From an uncultured Nitrospira sp. (lineage in GTDB: Bacteria > Nitrospirota > Nitrospiria > Nitrospirales > Nitrospiraceae): a stretch of DNA of 64,000 bases. The stretch spans positions 300,014 through 364,013 of the forward strand of contig CABVRX010000002.1 in the NCBI GenBank assembly GCA_902500825.1, written 5' to 3'. Below the pieces are notes generated by a model. It was not told where the DNA came from. It saw nothing but the letters and a program-made list of their open reading frames with translations, and searched no databases. Positions 27,682-37,103 of the stretch are shown one piece after another; positions within the stretch are counted from its first letter, which is position 1, and each line of letters starts with the position of its first letter. The translations under genes and the position numbers were made by a program.

Positions 27682-28419
27682 TCAGACTTCTACCTTCCCC
27701 GGTCCTTCCAGTCGCGAAGCAGTGTTTTCCGGTATCCCACTTAAAGCCCGCCGCTTGAGTTTTGTCCGCCATCTTGATGAGAGGTAGATGCAGTCGGCGA
27801 GGTCACGCGCGGCCTGCGCATCATCTGTACGATGGTGCATAACGTCGTTTGCTGCGGATACAGTCCAGTTTGGATGATGGCGTTCAACTAGAACTAGTCT
27901 ATTTCCGGTTCCGACGTGACCTTCTCTACGGACACGGAAATACCAGCCGGTGCGACCAGTTTCCTGGACACGAAGAGCCAGATCCTTTATCCGCCAACGA
28001 CGTGCCAGCTTCCAACAGGGTTGTCTGGGCTGTGAGATCTGGACCAAGGATTCACCAATCTCAAAAATATCACCGATACACACGTCGCTCTCCAGTAAAC
28101 CTTCAACAGTAAAGTTTTCTCCAAAACTACCAGGTTGAAGATTAGTCAATCCTATTGACTGTGCCCAATAGGGATAATGTTCGGCAGGGTAGACATTGAC
28201 GGCCTTTTCCGGACCACCGTGGTTCTCAAGGTCTGCTTGCCCGTCACCGTCTAGATTGGTCCGTCCCAGCCAAACTAGTCCGGACATAGGCGCCTTAAAA
28301 AATCCGGTCGTCCAGACTTGATCAATAGGATCAGTTTCTTGACCTGATCTAATAGTACGAGGTAGTCCCACTTGTAGGGACCGTACAGCTGCGCTTATAT
28401 CGGATTTCAAGACAATCAT
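27682..28419 (-). CDS. MOSC domain protein (YiiM-like)
   Basis: A 245-residue MOSC-fold protein of the YiiM type. YiiM proteins bind molybdenum cofactor and reduce N-hydroxylated compounds. Visible features are KAPMSGLVWLGRTNLDGDGQADLENHGGPEKAVNVYP-type motifs near residues 40-80 (notably DGQAD and HGGPEKAV), the GSFGENFTVEG segment, and the cysteine in ISQPRQPCWKLARR that ligates molybdenum in MOSC proteins. It follows the membrane-protein gene by 6 bases on the same strand. A role in handling hydroxylamine-type intermediates made next door is tempting but pure inference. Confidence 0.85.
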   Translation of the reverse strand: MIVLKSDISAAVRSLQVGLPRTIRSGQETDPIDQVWTTGFFKAPMSGLVWLGRTNLDGDGQADLENHGGPEKAVNVYPAEHYPYWAQSIGLTNLQPGSFGENFTVEGLLESDVCIGDIFEIGESLVQISQPRQPCWKLARRWRIKDLALRVQETGRTGWYFRVRREGHVGTGNRLVLVERHHPNWTVSAANDVMHHRTDDAQAARDLADCIYLSSRWRTKLKRRALSGIPENTASRLEGPGKVEV

Positions 28420-28425
28420 TCAGAC

Positions 28426-29262
28426 CTATCTGCAGACCCCAAAAGATCTTAACCGGTCGCGGACACGTTTCATTCCATAAAGCGCAGGTCCTGCTCCTCC
28501 GATTGCGACGGCATCGACTAGACAGTACCAAGCGCCCACCCCACTGGGAGGATTTCCTTGTGGCCATCCTAGCAGGGGGTCAATAGCAGCCCATTTCCAA
28601 GCGCCCACCGCGGTGCCGATCAGTTCGAGCCAGGTGGTAATAAAAAAAGCGGCGAGATAAACCATCGGTGAGCGGCCGATTATCAGCCAGACTAAAAATA
28701 TGGAGAACAATAATGCACCGACCCAATCTCCTCGATCAGGATAACCGCTGATTCCCCAGAGAGACCAGGTGCCCCAAACTCCAACAACGAAAAAAACTAT
28801 TTTCCCAGGATGACGGATAAACAGCCCAGATCGTGCCAACGCCACGGCTGTCAGATATACCATCCCATGTCCGGGTGGAACATAGGCGGGAACATTTTCA
28901 AATCGGTAGGTGTATCCACCCATGTAAATAGAGGCGAAATGTTCACCAATGGTCGCGAATAGAACGGCGATAGCGACCTGGGCCTTAGTTTCTCGATTTT
29001 CACCAAACAATAAGGCACCAAGAAATATCCATGCGAATGCTCCAAGCAATTGTTGTCGCTCGACGCTTGCGCTCATCTCGAACCAGGAACTAACTGCCAC
29101 GCAGAAGAAGGTGAAGGCGGCGATTCCGTAGTCGCGCATTCGATGGGTATTGAGCGTGCTGGACTGCGGAAAGTGTCGGACGGCGATGCGTGTGACGGTG
29201 TCGAATAACGGTAAAGAAGAAGTGCTCGAAGGAGTATCCATGGATCTAACAGAGTCTACCAT
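28426..29262 (-). CDS. Conserved integral membrane protein, function unknown
   Basis: A 278-residue protein with about seven membrane helices after a 40-residue polar N-terminus. Distinct segments are RDYGIAAFTFFCVAVSSW, AQVAIAVLFATIGEHFASIYMGG (cut here), YVPPGHGMVYL, RSGLFIRHPGKIVFFVVG and ITTWLELIGTAVGAWKWA. The PPGHG-x2-Y-L motif in a helix and the W-rich last third look conserved, but I do not recognise a named family. The start is uncertain: ATGs at 29262, 29241 and 29139 are all possible and none has a good ribosome-binding site. It is coupled to the MOSC gene and lies downstream of the amoB terminator. Confidence 0.7.
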   Translation of the reverse strand: MVDSVRSMDTPSSTSSLPLFDTVTRIAVRHFPQSSTLNTHRMRDYGIAAFTFFCVAVSSWFEMSASVERQQLLGAFAWIFLGALLFGENRETKAQVAIAVLFATIGEHFASIYMGGYTYRFENVPAYVPPGHGMVYLTAVALARSGLFIRHPGKIVFFVVGVWGTWSLWGISGYPDRGDWVGALLFSIFLVWLIIGRSPMVYLAAFFITTWLELIGTAVGAWKWAAIDPLLGWPQGNPPSGVGAWYCLVDAVAIGGAGPALYGMKRVRDRLRSFGVCR

Positions 29263-29563
29263 GCAGAAGTCTATATGCTGAGACGACCATAGATGTCATG
29301 GAGTTTTCCGAGCCGGAGCTCATATGAGTCGTGACATCATACAAGACCATCGTCAAACGGGGCAAGCTGTTGTAAGGGAACTGGGTTAGTATATTGTCCA
29401 TCCGCCTTTTATAACCTACGATCTGTGCGGTGGAGGTTCGCTCTTCAAGATAGAACACCAAAGAAGGTGTATGAAGAAGTCAAAAGTGGCTCATTCAGAC
29501 TCTGCGTCTGATTAAGATTGCTTAATGTCCACATTCATCGGGGGGAAAGGAGAAGAAACAAAA
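29263..29563. other. Intergenic region between the amoB terminator and the membrane-protein gene
   Basis: About 300 bases with no convincing gene. It presumably contains the promoter of the membrane-protein/MOSC pair on the minus strand. I see no strong promoter boxes, repeats or RNA gene. Confidence 0.4.
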
Positions 29564-29606
29564 ACGCCGACCCGCTTGACCATCATTTGATGGGGCGGGT
29601 CGGCGT
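29564..29606 (-). terminator. Rho-independent terminator of amoCAB
   Basis: On the minus strand ACGCCGACCCGC pairs with GCGGGTCGGCGT around a 19-base loop and is followed by TTTTGTTTC. The 12-bp perfect stem lies 20 bases after the amoB stop and closes the operon. Confidence 0.85.
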
Positions 29607-29626
29607 CTTGTTAGATACGCGATGCT

Positions 29627-30886
29627 CTAGGCGCCCAGTCTTGTGAAGACGGGGAGAACCGGGGCCCAGATCGGATTGATGAGCCGCTCACCCTTATCTG
29701 TCCAGGACATCAACAATCCTGCGAAGCGCTGATCCGGATCGTGGAGAATGTCCACCAACCGTTGCACTTCCCACAGAACGTCCTTGGACTCGATCTTGAT
29801 GTCAACAGTTTGACCAGGCAGGATCGGGGCTTCGTTGTCCATCGTCAAACCAGCCTGAGCGACCAGCTCTGCCGGATAGTTTGGATCGAGTTTGGTTGCC
29901 CCCATCTTGTTGGTAAACCGGATACCTGCGGTCGTGAATTCACCAATGGTCACAGGCTCAGTGCCGTTATTGGTGGCATGAAGAGTCATGCGCAAGGCCC
30001 GACCTGGAACGTCGTATTCAGCATGAGTGACTTCGACTGCGAATGGATTCGGCTTGATCGGCAACGGCTTGACCTTTGTCTCACCGGCCTGGAGCGGCAC
30101 GCTCACAGGGTGCCGTGCATCTGCCGCCAGATAACCGACCACTACGACGGTCAACGTGAAGAGTAACACTGCAGTTCCCACTTTCCGGTCAATGGGGTCA
30201 AGCAGGATCTCGTCCCCATACGCAGCCAGTACCCGTGCACGGACTAGGTACATCGGTCGGATCATGAAGAAGCCAACCCAGAAGATGGCCACGGCTGCCC
30301 AAAACAGGTGCCACATGATTCCAGTGGCGGTACCCATAGTTTCTGAGTCGAACGTCTCACCGGTCAGTGTCTTGATCGGATTGGTGAAATCCTCATACCG
30401 ACCAGTGATGTCCATCCATCCACCGGGTCCTGCGATCGGACCTGCATCCTTCACCGCAAACATCGGATGGATGTGATGGTGGCCGGGGAGTCTGGCCTTC
30501 AATTGAACCACGTACTCGTAATCCCGTCCGATTTCCATCGGACCTGCAACAAACATTGGCGTCCCATTTATCTTTGAGCTGAGACGCACAAAGACGGAAC
30601 TGGGAGAACCGATGTTGAGGAACGTGCGGACCGGTTTGACAACCGCGCGAGGCCAATCCTCGGACAAATGAAACTTTCCCCTCAGCTCTGTCACATCATT
30701 AACTTTGGTCGACTTTCCAACCCATTCAGTGTCGTACCAATTCACAGTACGCATCCGCAGGAATGGCTCCTGCGAGCGCTCTCCGTGAGCGAATGCAGGG
30801 GTGATATCAAAAACCGGCGTGAATGCCAGCGTCGCCACCCCGCAAAGTCCCATTACCCAGAGTTTAAAGGCGTGTCTGATGTTCAT
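29627..30886 (-). CDS. amoB: Ammonia monooxygenase subunit B
   Basis: Copper-containing, largely periplasmic subunit of ammonia monooxygenase. The 419-residue precursor has a signal peptide ending DITPAFA, which leaves histidine at the mature N-terminus (HGERSQEP). That matches the amino-terminal copper-ligating His of pMMO/AMO. The second copper motif is in [11 protein letters not shown]. Two cupredoxin-like domains flank two membrane helices (about [18 protein letters not shown] and [19 protein letters not shown]). The ATG overlaps the amoA stop as ATGA, and a terminator follows. Family membership in the copper membrane monooxygenases is clear; ammonia rather than methane as substrate follows from the hao cluster nearby. 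Confidence 0.96.
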   Translation of the reverse strand: MNIRHAFKLWVMGLCGVATLAFTPVFDITPAFAHGERSQEPFLRMRTVNWYDTEWVGKSTKVNDVTELRGKFHLSEDWPRAVVKPVRTFLNIGSPSSVFVRLSSKINGTPMFVAGPMEIGRDYEYVVQLKARLPGHHHIHPMFAVKDAGPIAGPGGWMDITGRYEDFTNPIKTLTGETFDSETMGTATGIMWHLFWAAVAIFWVGFFMIRPMYLVRARVLAAYGDEILLDPIDRKVGTAVLLFTLTVVVVGYLAADARHPVSVPLQAGETKVKPLPIKPNPFAVEVTHAEYDVPGRALRMTLHATNNGTEPVTIGEFTTAGIRFTNKMGATKLDPNYPAELVAQAGLTMDNEAPILPGQTVDIKIESKDVLWEVQRLVDILHDPDQRFAGLLMSWTDKGERLINPIWAPVLPVFTRLGA

Positions 30887-31725
30887 GCTTTCCCCCCAAC
30901 TTTTGCTTTGTCCTGGTTCGCCAAGGTGGCATAAGCAAACACATCGTACACCTTCGTGGTCTTCTGCCGGTCATCCGTGAGGTAGAAGTACGAGGTGCAG
31001 AAGAACTTCCCGAACTGCCACCACAGGATGTACATCAACGACGATGCAAACGCCGCGAAGAAGGACGAGATCATCGTGCTGTGCCCGCCGAACGTGCGCA
31101 GCGAGCCCACTTCGATCATCCGGATATATTCCGGCGTCCCGGTCCGGACATACGCGAAGCCCATGTAGTCCGCCCAGGAGAGCAAGGTGCCATCCACGAC
31201 GAGCGGCGTGTGGCTATACGCAAAGATGGCCCAGTTGGTGGGATAGAACAAGGCTGCGAACATCCAGGCTCCGATCACCGCCGTCAACGTCCAGTTCCGG
31301 GTCAGCAATAGGACGATGTCCAGGACAATGGCGCTCGGCAGCAGGGTGGATGGCATGACGAAGTTATACGGGTAGTTCGACCACCACCACCAGGCGGCGA
31401 CGATGGTGACCCATTTGCCCGCGAGCAGCGCCAGAATGGTGATGGTAGCGCCGAAGGGTTGCCGATAGTTCACCCAATTGTAGTACTGCAGCGCGGCACA
31501 GAAGGTGATCGCCGTGATCGGGGTCACGATCGGCCACCACTGCCGGTCCTTCCAGTCAATCCAGAAGTCCCAGTCGCCCGCCAGCAGGTCGAAGTGCATG
31601 TGGAACGTGCCCACGATGGTGACGAACAAAATCGGAATGAAGTAAATGTAGTCGATGTGCCGGGACATCGCGACGCCTTCCGGCGGAAGCTTCGAGGCCT
31701 TGATAATCTCATCGGTTCTAAACAT
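30883..31725 (-). CDS. amoA: Ammonia monooxygenase subunit A
   Basis: Membrane subunit of ammonia monooxygenase and the standard marker of ammonia oxidisers. The 280-residue protein has about seven helices and the AMO/pMMO motifs [20 protein letters not shown], the [11 protein letters not shown] helix, WWWWSNYP and the [20 protein letters not shown] loop, followed by TPEYIRMIE. The first in-frame ATG is at 31734, but GGAGG sits directly before it and nine bases before the ATG at 31725, so I take 31725. It overlaps amoB by 4 bases. Third codon positions are strongly G/C-biased. Confidence 0.97.
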   Translation of the reverse strand: MFRTDEIIKASKLPPEGVAMSRHIDYIYFIPILFVTIVGTFHMHFDLLAGDWDFWIDWKDRQWWPIVTPITAITFCAALQYYNWVNYRQPFGATITILALLAGKWVTIVAAWWWWSNYPYNFVMPSTLLPSAIVLDIVLLLTRNWTLTAVIGAWMFAALFYPTNWAIFAYSHTPLVVDGTLLSWADYMGFAYVRTGTPEYIRMIEVGSLRTFGGHSTMISSFFAAFASSLMYILWWQFGKFFCTSYFYLTDDRQKTTKVYDVFAYATLANQDKAKVGGKA

Positions 31726-31861
31726 AACTGACATCCTCCGTCATTTCAGCCGAGTGGAGCGGCGAATACGGACTACCAGGCTCGCCGCTCCTTCACAGCT
31801 AATGTTTCGGCCTATGATTCATGCAATTTACCATCACCGTTCAGCTCAGAACCAAGTCTTG

Positions 31862-32671
31862 TCAGTACCCGGCCTTGGCGTTAGGATTCACCTGGCTGGG
31901 GAACGGATCCAGGATGCTCTTGGGCGCGTTGTTCCAGATCACGTCCGCCAGATTCGACATCCGGCTCACGATCTGCGCCGCCACCCCGCCCGCGGCCCCG
32001 AACAACCCGCACCAGCCCAACGTCACGAAGCCCCAGTGTAACGGCGCCGCAAACAGCTCATCCACAAACCAGAACGCATGGCCCCACTCGTTGAGCCCCA
32101 CGTTCGGCAGAATGAACATCGGCCCCACCACCGCCGCCACCAACGGGAACGACGTCGCTTGGCTGTACAGCGGCAACCGCGTCTGCGCATACAGGTAGCT
32201 CGCCACGCCGCACGTGATGTACAGCGGGAACGTCCCGTAGAACGCCACAATGTGGCTCGCCGTGAAGCTCGTGTCCCGGATGATCACTTGGTGCCACGCC
32301 GCATCCTGCTCTAACGTGTAGCTGCCCGCGTAGTACACGCCCCAGATGTAGCACACCAACCACCCCATCCAGTAAAAGTACCGCTTCAGCTCCAGCTTAT
32401 GGTCCAGGTTCGCCAGGTTCCGGTCCCGCGTCACCCAGATCCACCCGATGGTCACGGCAAAGAACACGGCGTTCGCCAAAATGTTAAACCGCCACAGTCC
32501 CATCCACACCGAGTCAAACTCCGGGGTCATCGAATCCAACCCGTGGGAGTAGCCGAACGCCCGCTGATACAGGACCCAGAAGACCCCGATCCCCAGGATC
32601 GCCAACCACCCGAGCTTCACCGGCTTCGAGTCGTACCACTGCGAGATGTCATACCCGCGATCACTTGCCAT
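31862..32671 (-). CDS. amoC: Ammonia monooxygenase subunit C
   Basis: Membrane subunit of ammonia monooxygenase that, in the pMMO family, holds a copper site in the membrane. The 269-residue protein has about six helices. Conserved motifs include the [18 protein letters not shown] copper-site region (Asp and His), [11 protein letters not shown], and the [22 protein letters not shown] segment. The frame is open to 32701, but AAAGGGGGG eight bases before the ATG at 32671 fixes the start. It is the first gene of amoCAB, 136 bases before amoA, with a 334-bp AT-rich region upstream. Confidence 0.97.
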   Translation of the reverse strand: MASDRGYDISQWYDSKPVKLGWLAILGIGVFWVLYQRAFGYSHGLDSMTPEFDSVWMGLWRFNILANAVFFAVTIGWIWVTRDRNLANLDHKLELKRYFYWMGWLVCYIWGVYYAGSYTLEQDAAWHQVIIRDTSFTASHIVAFYGTFPLYITCGVASYLYAQTRLPLYSQATSFPLVAAVVGPMFILPNVGLNEWGHAFWFVDELFAAPLHWGFVTLGWCGLFGAAGGVAAQIVSRMSNLADVIWNNAPKSILDPFPSQVNPNAKAGY

Positions 32672-33005
32672 AGTGTGACCCCCCTTTAGCTTATTGATCA
32701 ATCACTCGCACTCGCCTAACTATCATCCTTACTGAACTGATATCTGCTCTCCAAATCTCCGTTTCATAACTAATCAGTCACCTGTGATACTACCTTAAAT
32801 CGATAGGCCAATGTCAATCGATAATTTCATTCTCTTGTTCGTGGTTAAGCTCTGTTATTTCAATAGGTTATGTGATCATCTCTGATCGTTTTACATTACT
32901 TTTTAGCAAGTTCAATGTTTTCACCAGCCCCAGCAAGTCCAACACTGAAAACGTTGATCCTTTTGCATCTCACAGCGTAGGATATCTTTTTTGGCAAGGA
33001 GCAAC
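32672..33005. promoter_or_regulatory. AT-rich divergent regulatory region upstream of amoC
   Basis: 334 bases, clearly more AT-rich than the genes on both sides, between divergent amoC and the DUF1566 gene. On the minus strand TTGACA (complement of 32812-32817) and TAGTAT (complement of 32787-32792) stand 19 bases apart and could be the amo promoter, at longer than ideal spacing. This would leave an amoC leader of about 105 bases. No gene or RNA family is recognised in it. Confidence 0.4.
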
Positions 33006-33590
33006 ATGAGACCACTTGGATGGGCAAGGCCTCGAGGAATCGTTACCGCGATAGTCGCGATAAGTGCCCTTTCCTTACTGGCGTACACACAGATGAAGCC
33101 TCAAATACAGGGCAGAGAAGAGGTGATCGCCGCCATCATCAAGAATTGGCAACAGACGCATCCGGCGGCCGAACGGTTCGTGATTTTGCCAGACTTCAAC
33201 AACGATGCAGTCCTCGATAAAGATACAAGTCTCATCTGGGAGCTCTCCCCCACACCAACGGCTGTGACATGGAACGAAGCCCGCGCCACATGCGTAACCC
33301 GAGCGACCGGTGGTCAAAAAGGCTGGCGTCTGCCGGCGCCGGCCGAAATGCGTAGTCTTGTTGGTCCAGCAGTGGACTCACCTATCCCGAATATCCCACC
33401 AGGGCATCCATTCGTGAACATCCAGCCAACGGCCTATTGGACGGTCGTCCCGGAAGCTAATCAGCCATCATATGCGCGGTACGTGGACGCGTTCCTCGGC
33501 AACGTGCTCAGTTTCATGAAGCTATATACATACCCGGTCTGGTGCGTTCGTGGCCCGATCAAGCAGGATGAGAATAACCCAGTTTTGTAA
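33006..33590 (+). CDS. DUF1566-type exported protein divergent from amoC
   Basis: A 194-residue protein with an N-terminal signal anchor (IVTAIVAISALSLLAYT). It has a DUF1566/Lcl-like domain: DKDTSLIWELSP, TWNEARATCV, GWRLPAPAEMRSLV, AYWTVVP and VWCVRGP. DUF1566 domains occur in exported or surface proteins; no enzyme activity is known. AAGGAG five bases before the ATG at 33006 sets the start. Its position just across the amoC promoter region suggests shared control, but no role in ammonia oxidation can be read from the sequence. Confidence 0.75.
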   Translation: MRPLGWARPRGIVTAIVAISALSLLAYTQMKPQIQGREEVIAAIIKNWQQTHPAAERFVILPDFNNDAVLDKDTSLIWELSPTPTAVTWNEARATCVTRATGGQKGWRLPAPAEMRSLVGPAVDSPIPNIPPGHPFVNIQPTAYWTVVPEANQPSYARYVDAFLGNVLSFMKLYTYPVWCVRGPIKQDENNPVL

Positions 33591-33686
33591 GAGCTGTCGC
33601 TTCAGCGCAATGTACGCTCCCGGTCACCCCTTGTCCGACCTATGATGGGCTATGCTTGCAGGTGGCTCTGTCAGGAGATACGCCGT

Positions 33687-34625
33687 ATGAACATCGTGGT
33701 GACCGGAGGCACAGGATTCGTTGGGCGGGCGTTATGCGCCGTGCTCCTCCACGGAGGCCATACAGTTACCGTTCTGACGAGACATATGGGACAAGTTCTT
33801 CACCGGCCCGACGTGCATGTAAACTCGGTAGAATGGAACGCCCGAGACACGGGACTCTGGGAGCAGGCTCTTGAAGGAGCAGAGGCGGTCATTAACCTTG
33901 CTGGTGCACCGATTGCCGACGCACGCTGGACAGACACGCGAAAACAACTCATCACCGACAGTCGGGTACTTACTACCCGCTTACTCATCAGAGCCCTGTC
34001 CCGCTATTCTTCCAAACCCATAACGTTCATCAGTGCATCCGGCATCGGTTATTACGGTGCAAGCGACGATCGTTGTCTTGACGAGGGGGCGGCACGCGAT
34101 CATGGCTTCTTGGCCGATCTGTGCCTCGCATGGGAAGCGGAGGCCCTTCGGGCTGCGGAGTTCGGCGCACGGGTCGTCATCTTGCGAACCGGAATGGTGC
34201 TCGAGCAAGACGGTGGGGCCTTGCCCAAGATGCTGTTGCCCTTTCGATTATTTGCAGGTGGTCCCATCATGCCGGGAAGCCAGTGGGTCTCATGGATCCA
34301 CCGGCGTGATCACATCGGTCTGATCCAATGGGCTCTCACCACGACGACAGTTTCCGGTCCGATCAATGCCGTGGCCCCAGAGCCTGTGACGATGAAGACA
34401 TTCTGTGAGGTGCTTGGACGGGTTATTCACAGACCATCCTGGCTTCCCGTTCCAGAGTTTGCCCTGAACGTTCTACTTGGTGAGTTAGGGACATTGATGA
34501 CAACCGGCCAGCGCGTGATTCCTGCGAAAGCAATGGCGGGAGGCTATACGTTTCGGTACCCAACGTTGGAGCCCGCGCTGCAAGCTATCCTGATCGGAAC
34601 GACAGACGCCCCGAGGGCAGCATGA
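33687..34625 (+). CDS. NAD(P)-dependent epimerase, TIGR01777/YfcH family
   Basis: A 312-residue short-chain dehydrogenase-like protein of the YfcH/TIGR01777 type. The N-terminal nucleotide-binding motif is MNIVVTGGTGFVGRAL. Family signatures follow: VINLAGAPIADARWTDTRK, SASGIGYYGA (with the active-site type Tyr), ILRTGMVLEQDGGALPKML, WVSWIHRRDHIGLI and a C-terminal DUF1731 domain beginning about RPSWLPVPEFAL. The substrate of the family is not established. AGGAG nine bases before the ATG at 33687 sets the start; the frame is open to 33642. The photolyase gene follows by 77 bases. Confidence 0.88.
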   Translation: MNIVVTGGTGFVGRALCAVLLHGGHTVTVLTRHMGQVLHRPDVHVNSVEWNARDTGLWEQALEGAEAVINLAGAPIADARWTDTRKQLITDSRVLTTRLLIRALSRYSSKPITFISASGIGYYGASDDRCLDEGAARDHGFLADLCLAWEAEALRAAEFGARVVILRTGMVLEQDGGALPKMLLPFRLFAGGPIMPGSQWVSWIHRRDHIGLIQWALTTTTVSGPINAVAPEPVTMKTFCEVLGRVIHRPSWLPVPEFALNVLLGELGTLMTTGQRVIPAKAMAGGYTFRYPTLEPALQAILIGTTDAPRAA

Positions 34626-34702
34626 GTCGCGGGATGACGACGAATCTCTTTGCGGGATTGTGGATATCCGTCGACCTCATACTTAGGGGAAGGGAGTAGA
34701 CT

Positions 34703-36145
34703 CTGCGAGGAATTGTTTGGTTCAGGCGCGATCTTCGGTTGCATGATCAGCCGGCTTTGGCGGCCGCTTGCGCGGAATGTGAAGAGATCGTGCCGCTCTT
34801 TGTGTTCGATGAGCCGTTGTTGCAGTCACATGAGTTCGGACCGGCATGCGTAAACTTCATGATCGGGTCTCTAGAGCAACTTTCCTCGTCATTGGCCGGT
34901 TTAGGAATCCAGCTCCAATGGCGTCGAGGGGAGCCGGTCGAAGAAGTGGTTCGCGCAGTACGCGACTGGAGGGCCGACATCGTCTATTGGAGTCGTGACT
35001 ACGAGCCACGGGCGAATGTCCGCGATCGCCAGGTCCAGCAGGAGCTCATGCGGATGGGAGTATCCACGCGAACCTTCAAGGATCAGGTGGTATTCGAAGC
35101 GGAGGAGGTGCGCGGCGTCAGCGGAGAGCCGATGCAGCGCTATAGCGCCTATCGCACCCGCTGGTGGGCCAAGTGGCAGGCCACTAAGCCGGTTGCGCTG
35201 CCAGTTCCGAAGGCGATCAAATCCACAAGACTGGTTTTATCCCCATCCATCTCCACGCTCCCTTTAGCACACGACTTGGGCTATGAGGTGCTGGCGCCGT
35301 GGGTCGAACCGGGGGAACATCACGCGCTTCAACGATTGCAGAGTTTTCTCAATGGTCCCATACACCGATATAGCGATGGGCGGAATCTTCCCGCAGTCGA
35401 TGGCAGTTCAAAACTTTCTCCACACTTCAGATTCGGAACCCTATCGCCACGCATGGCCATTCATGCTGCCTTGCGCACATTAGCCGAAAAGGGTCGGGTG
35501 TCTCGTGTTGATGTCCTGACTTGGGTCGATGAACTGATCTGGCGCGAATTCTTTCACCAGGTCCTGATGGCATTTCCACACGTCATCGACGGGCCGTTTC
35601 GAAATGCAGCGGTTCCCCCCTCACGACGTCCTGGGCTGGAGCGAGATCGACTGTTTCAGGCTTGGTGCACTGGGCAAACCGGTTATCCGATCGTGGACGC
35701 TGGCATGCGGCAACTCAATCAGACTGGGTGGATGCACAACCGTGTCCGGATGGTCGTGGCCTCATTCCTGATCAAAGACCTTCGGATCGACTGGCAGAGC
35801 GGCGAGCAGTATTTCATGCGTCACCTGCTCGATGCGGATGTCGCCGCCAACAACGGCAATTGGCAGTGGTGCGCCGGGACCGGCACCGACGCCATGCGGG
35901 GTTATCGGATTTTCAACCCTGCTCTCCAGAGCAAGAAATTCGATCCGGACGGGACTTATATCCGCCTCTACGTCCCCGAGCTCGCCAAAGTGCTGGCAAA
36001 TAGGATTCATGAGCCACACCTTATGTCTCCTGACGAACAGGATCGATATGGTTGTCAGATCGGGGTCAGTTATCCTGCCCCTGTTGTGGACCATCGCCAG
36101 GCGCGTCAGGAATACTTGGATCTCGGCAAGCAGGTAAAGCAATGA
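34703..36145 (+). CDS. phrB: Deoxyribodipyrimidine photolyase (apparent CTG start)
   Basis: FAD-dependent DNA repair enzyme that splits cyclobutane pyrimidine dimers with light energy. The frame gives 480 residues if it starts at CTG 34703: (M)RGIVWFRRDLRLHDQPAL, exactly the usual photolyase opening. An in-frame TAG lies two codons upstream, so no ATG, GTG or TTG can include this conserved strand. The first conventional codon, TTG 34739, would remove it. AAGGGAG stands about 6 bases before the CTG. Further motifs are LSPHFRFGTLSPR, WREFFHQVL, GQTGYPIVDAGMRQL, TGWMHNRVRM and GTGTDAMRGYRIFNP. The stop overlaps the next gene as ATGA. Confidence 0.93.
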   Translation: MRGIVWFRRDLRLHDQPALAAACAECEEIVPLFVFDEPLLQSHEFGPACVNFMIGSLEQLSSSLAGLGIQLQWRRGEPVEEVVRAVRDWRADIVYWSRDYEPRANVRDRQVQQELMRMGVSTRTFKDQVVFEAEEVRGVSGEPMQRYSAYRTRWWAKWQATKPVALPVPKAIKSTRLVLSPSISTLPLAHDLGYEVLAPWVEPGEHHALQRLQSFLNGPIHRYSDGRNLPAVDGSSKLSPHFRFGTLSPRMAIHAALRTLAEKGRVSRVDVLTWVDELIWREFFHQVLMAFPHVIDGPFRNAAVPPSRRPGLERDRLFQAWCTGQTGYPIVDAGMRQLNQTGWMHNRVRMVVASFLIKDLRIDWQSGEQYFMRHLLDADVAANNGNWQWCAGTGTDAMRGYRIFNPALQSKKFDPDGTYIRLYVPELAKVLANRIHEPHLMSPDEQDRYGCQIGVSYPAPVVDHRQARQEYLDLGKQVKQ

Positions 36146-37095
36146 CAGGTGCCCCGATCCGCCTGGGCATCAGCCGCTGCCTCCTCGGCGATGAAGTTCG
36201 CTTCGATGGCGGACACAAACACGATGCTTTTTTGACCGATGTCTTAGGTCGTTACATTGAGTGGGTCTCGGTCTGCCCCGAAGTTGAAGCGGGATTGGGC
36301 ATTCCACGTGAAGCGATGCAGTTAGTGGGCAATCCGCAGCACCCACGGCTGATGACCATCACGAGCAAGCAGGATCACACTCAGACGTTGGAGGCAATGA
36401 TCGAGGGGCGTCTGGACTCCCTTTGCAAATTGAACCTATGTGGGTTTGTCTTCAAGAGAGGCTCGCCCAGTTGTGGCATCGAACGGGTGCGCGTATACAC
36501 GGCACAGGGGATGCCGAGTCACAGTGGCGCTGGAATCTTTGCCAAGGCCTTTCGAGATGAGTTTCCCCTGATTCCCGTCGAGGAGGAAGGCCGACTCTGC
36601 GACCCTTCGCTTCGAGAAAACTTCATCGAGCGCGTTTTTTGCTACCGTCGGCTGCAGGATCTCTTACAGAATAGGCTCACCAGGCAGAGTCTGATCCGCT
36701 TCCACACCATCCACAAGTATCTCCTCCTGTCCCACAGCCCACAGCATTACAAGACAATGGGCCAGCTGGTGGGTCATGCAGAGCAGTACCGCCCCAAGGA
36801 ATTGACGGTGAAGTACGGAGACCTCTTCATGAAGACGTTGGCCGTGAAGACGACAGTGCGCAAGCACGTCAATGTGCTGCATCATATCGTGGGCCACTTC
36901 AAGGGTCGACTCAAGGCTCAAGAAAAAACCGAGCTGTTAGGAATCATCGACGACTATCATCGAGAACTCACGCCCTTGATCGTTCCACTGACACTGATCA
37001 AACACTATGTTCGAATATTCGACGTGGGGTACATCCGCGATCAGGTCTATCTTAATCCTCATCCCAAGGAACTGATGCTTCGAAACCACGTATAG
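36142..37095 (+). CDS. DUF523 and DUF1722 (YbgA-like) two-domain protein
   Basis: A 317-residue protein with an N-terminal DUF523 domain (about 1-150: LGISRCLLGDEVRFDGGHK, CPEVEAGLGIPRE, FKRGSPSCG) and a C-terminal DUF1722/YbgA domain (about 180-310: YLLLSHSPQHYKTMGQLV, RKHVNVLHHIVGHFK). This fusion often sits beside photolyase genes. Its function is unknown; a role in DNA repair or cofactor supply is suggested only by this association. The ATG overlaps the photolyase stop by 4 bases, so the two are translationally coupled. Confidence 0.88.
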   Translation: MTGAPIRLGISRCLLGDEVRFDGGHKHDAFLTDVLGRYIEWVSVCPEVEAGLGIPREAMQLVGNPQHPRLMTITSKQDHTQTLEAMIEGRLDSLCKLNLCGFVFKRGSPSCGIERVRVYTAQGMPSHSGAGIFAKAFRDEFPLIPVEEEGRLCDPSLRENFIERVFCYRRLQDLLQNRLTRQSLIRFHTIHKYLLLSHSPQHYKTMGQLVGHAEQYRPKELTVKYGDLFMKTLAVKTTVRKHVNVLHHIVGHFKGRLKAQEKTELLGIIDDYHRELTPLIVPLTLIKHYVRIFDVGYIRDQVYLNPHPKELMLRNHV

Positions 37096-37103
37096 GAGAA
37101 TTC

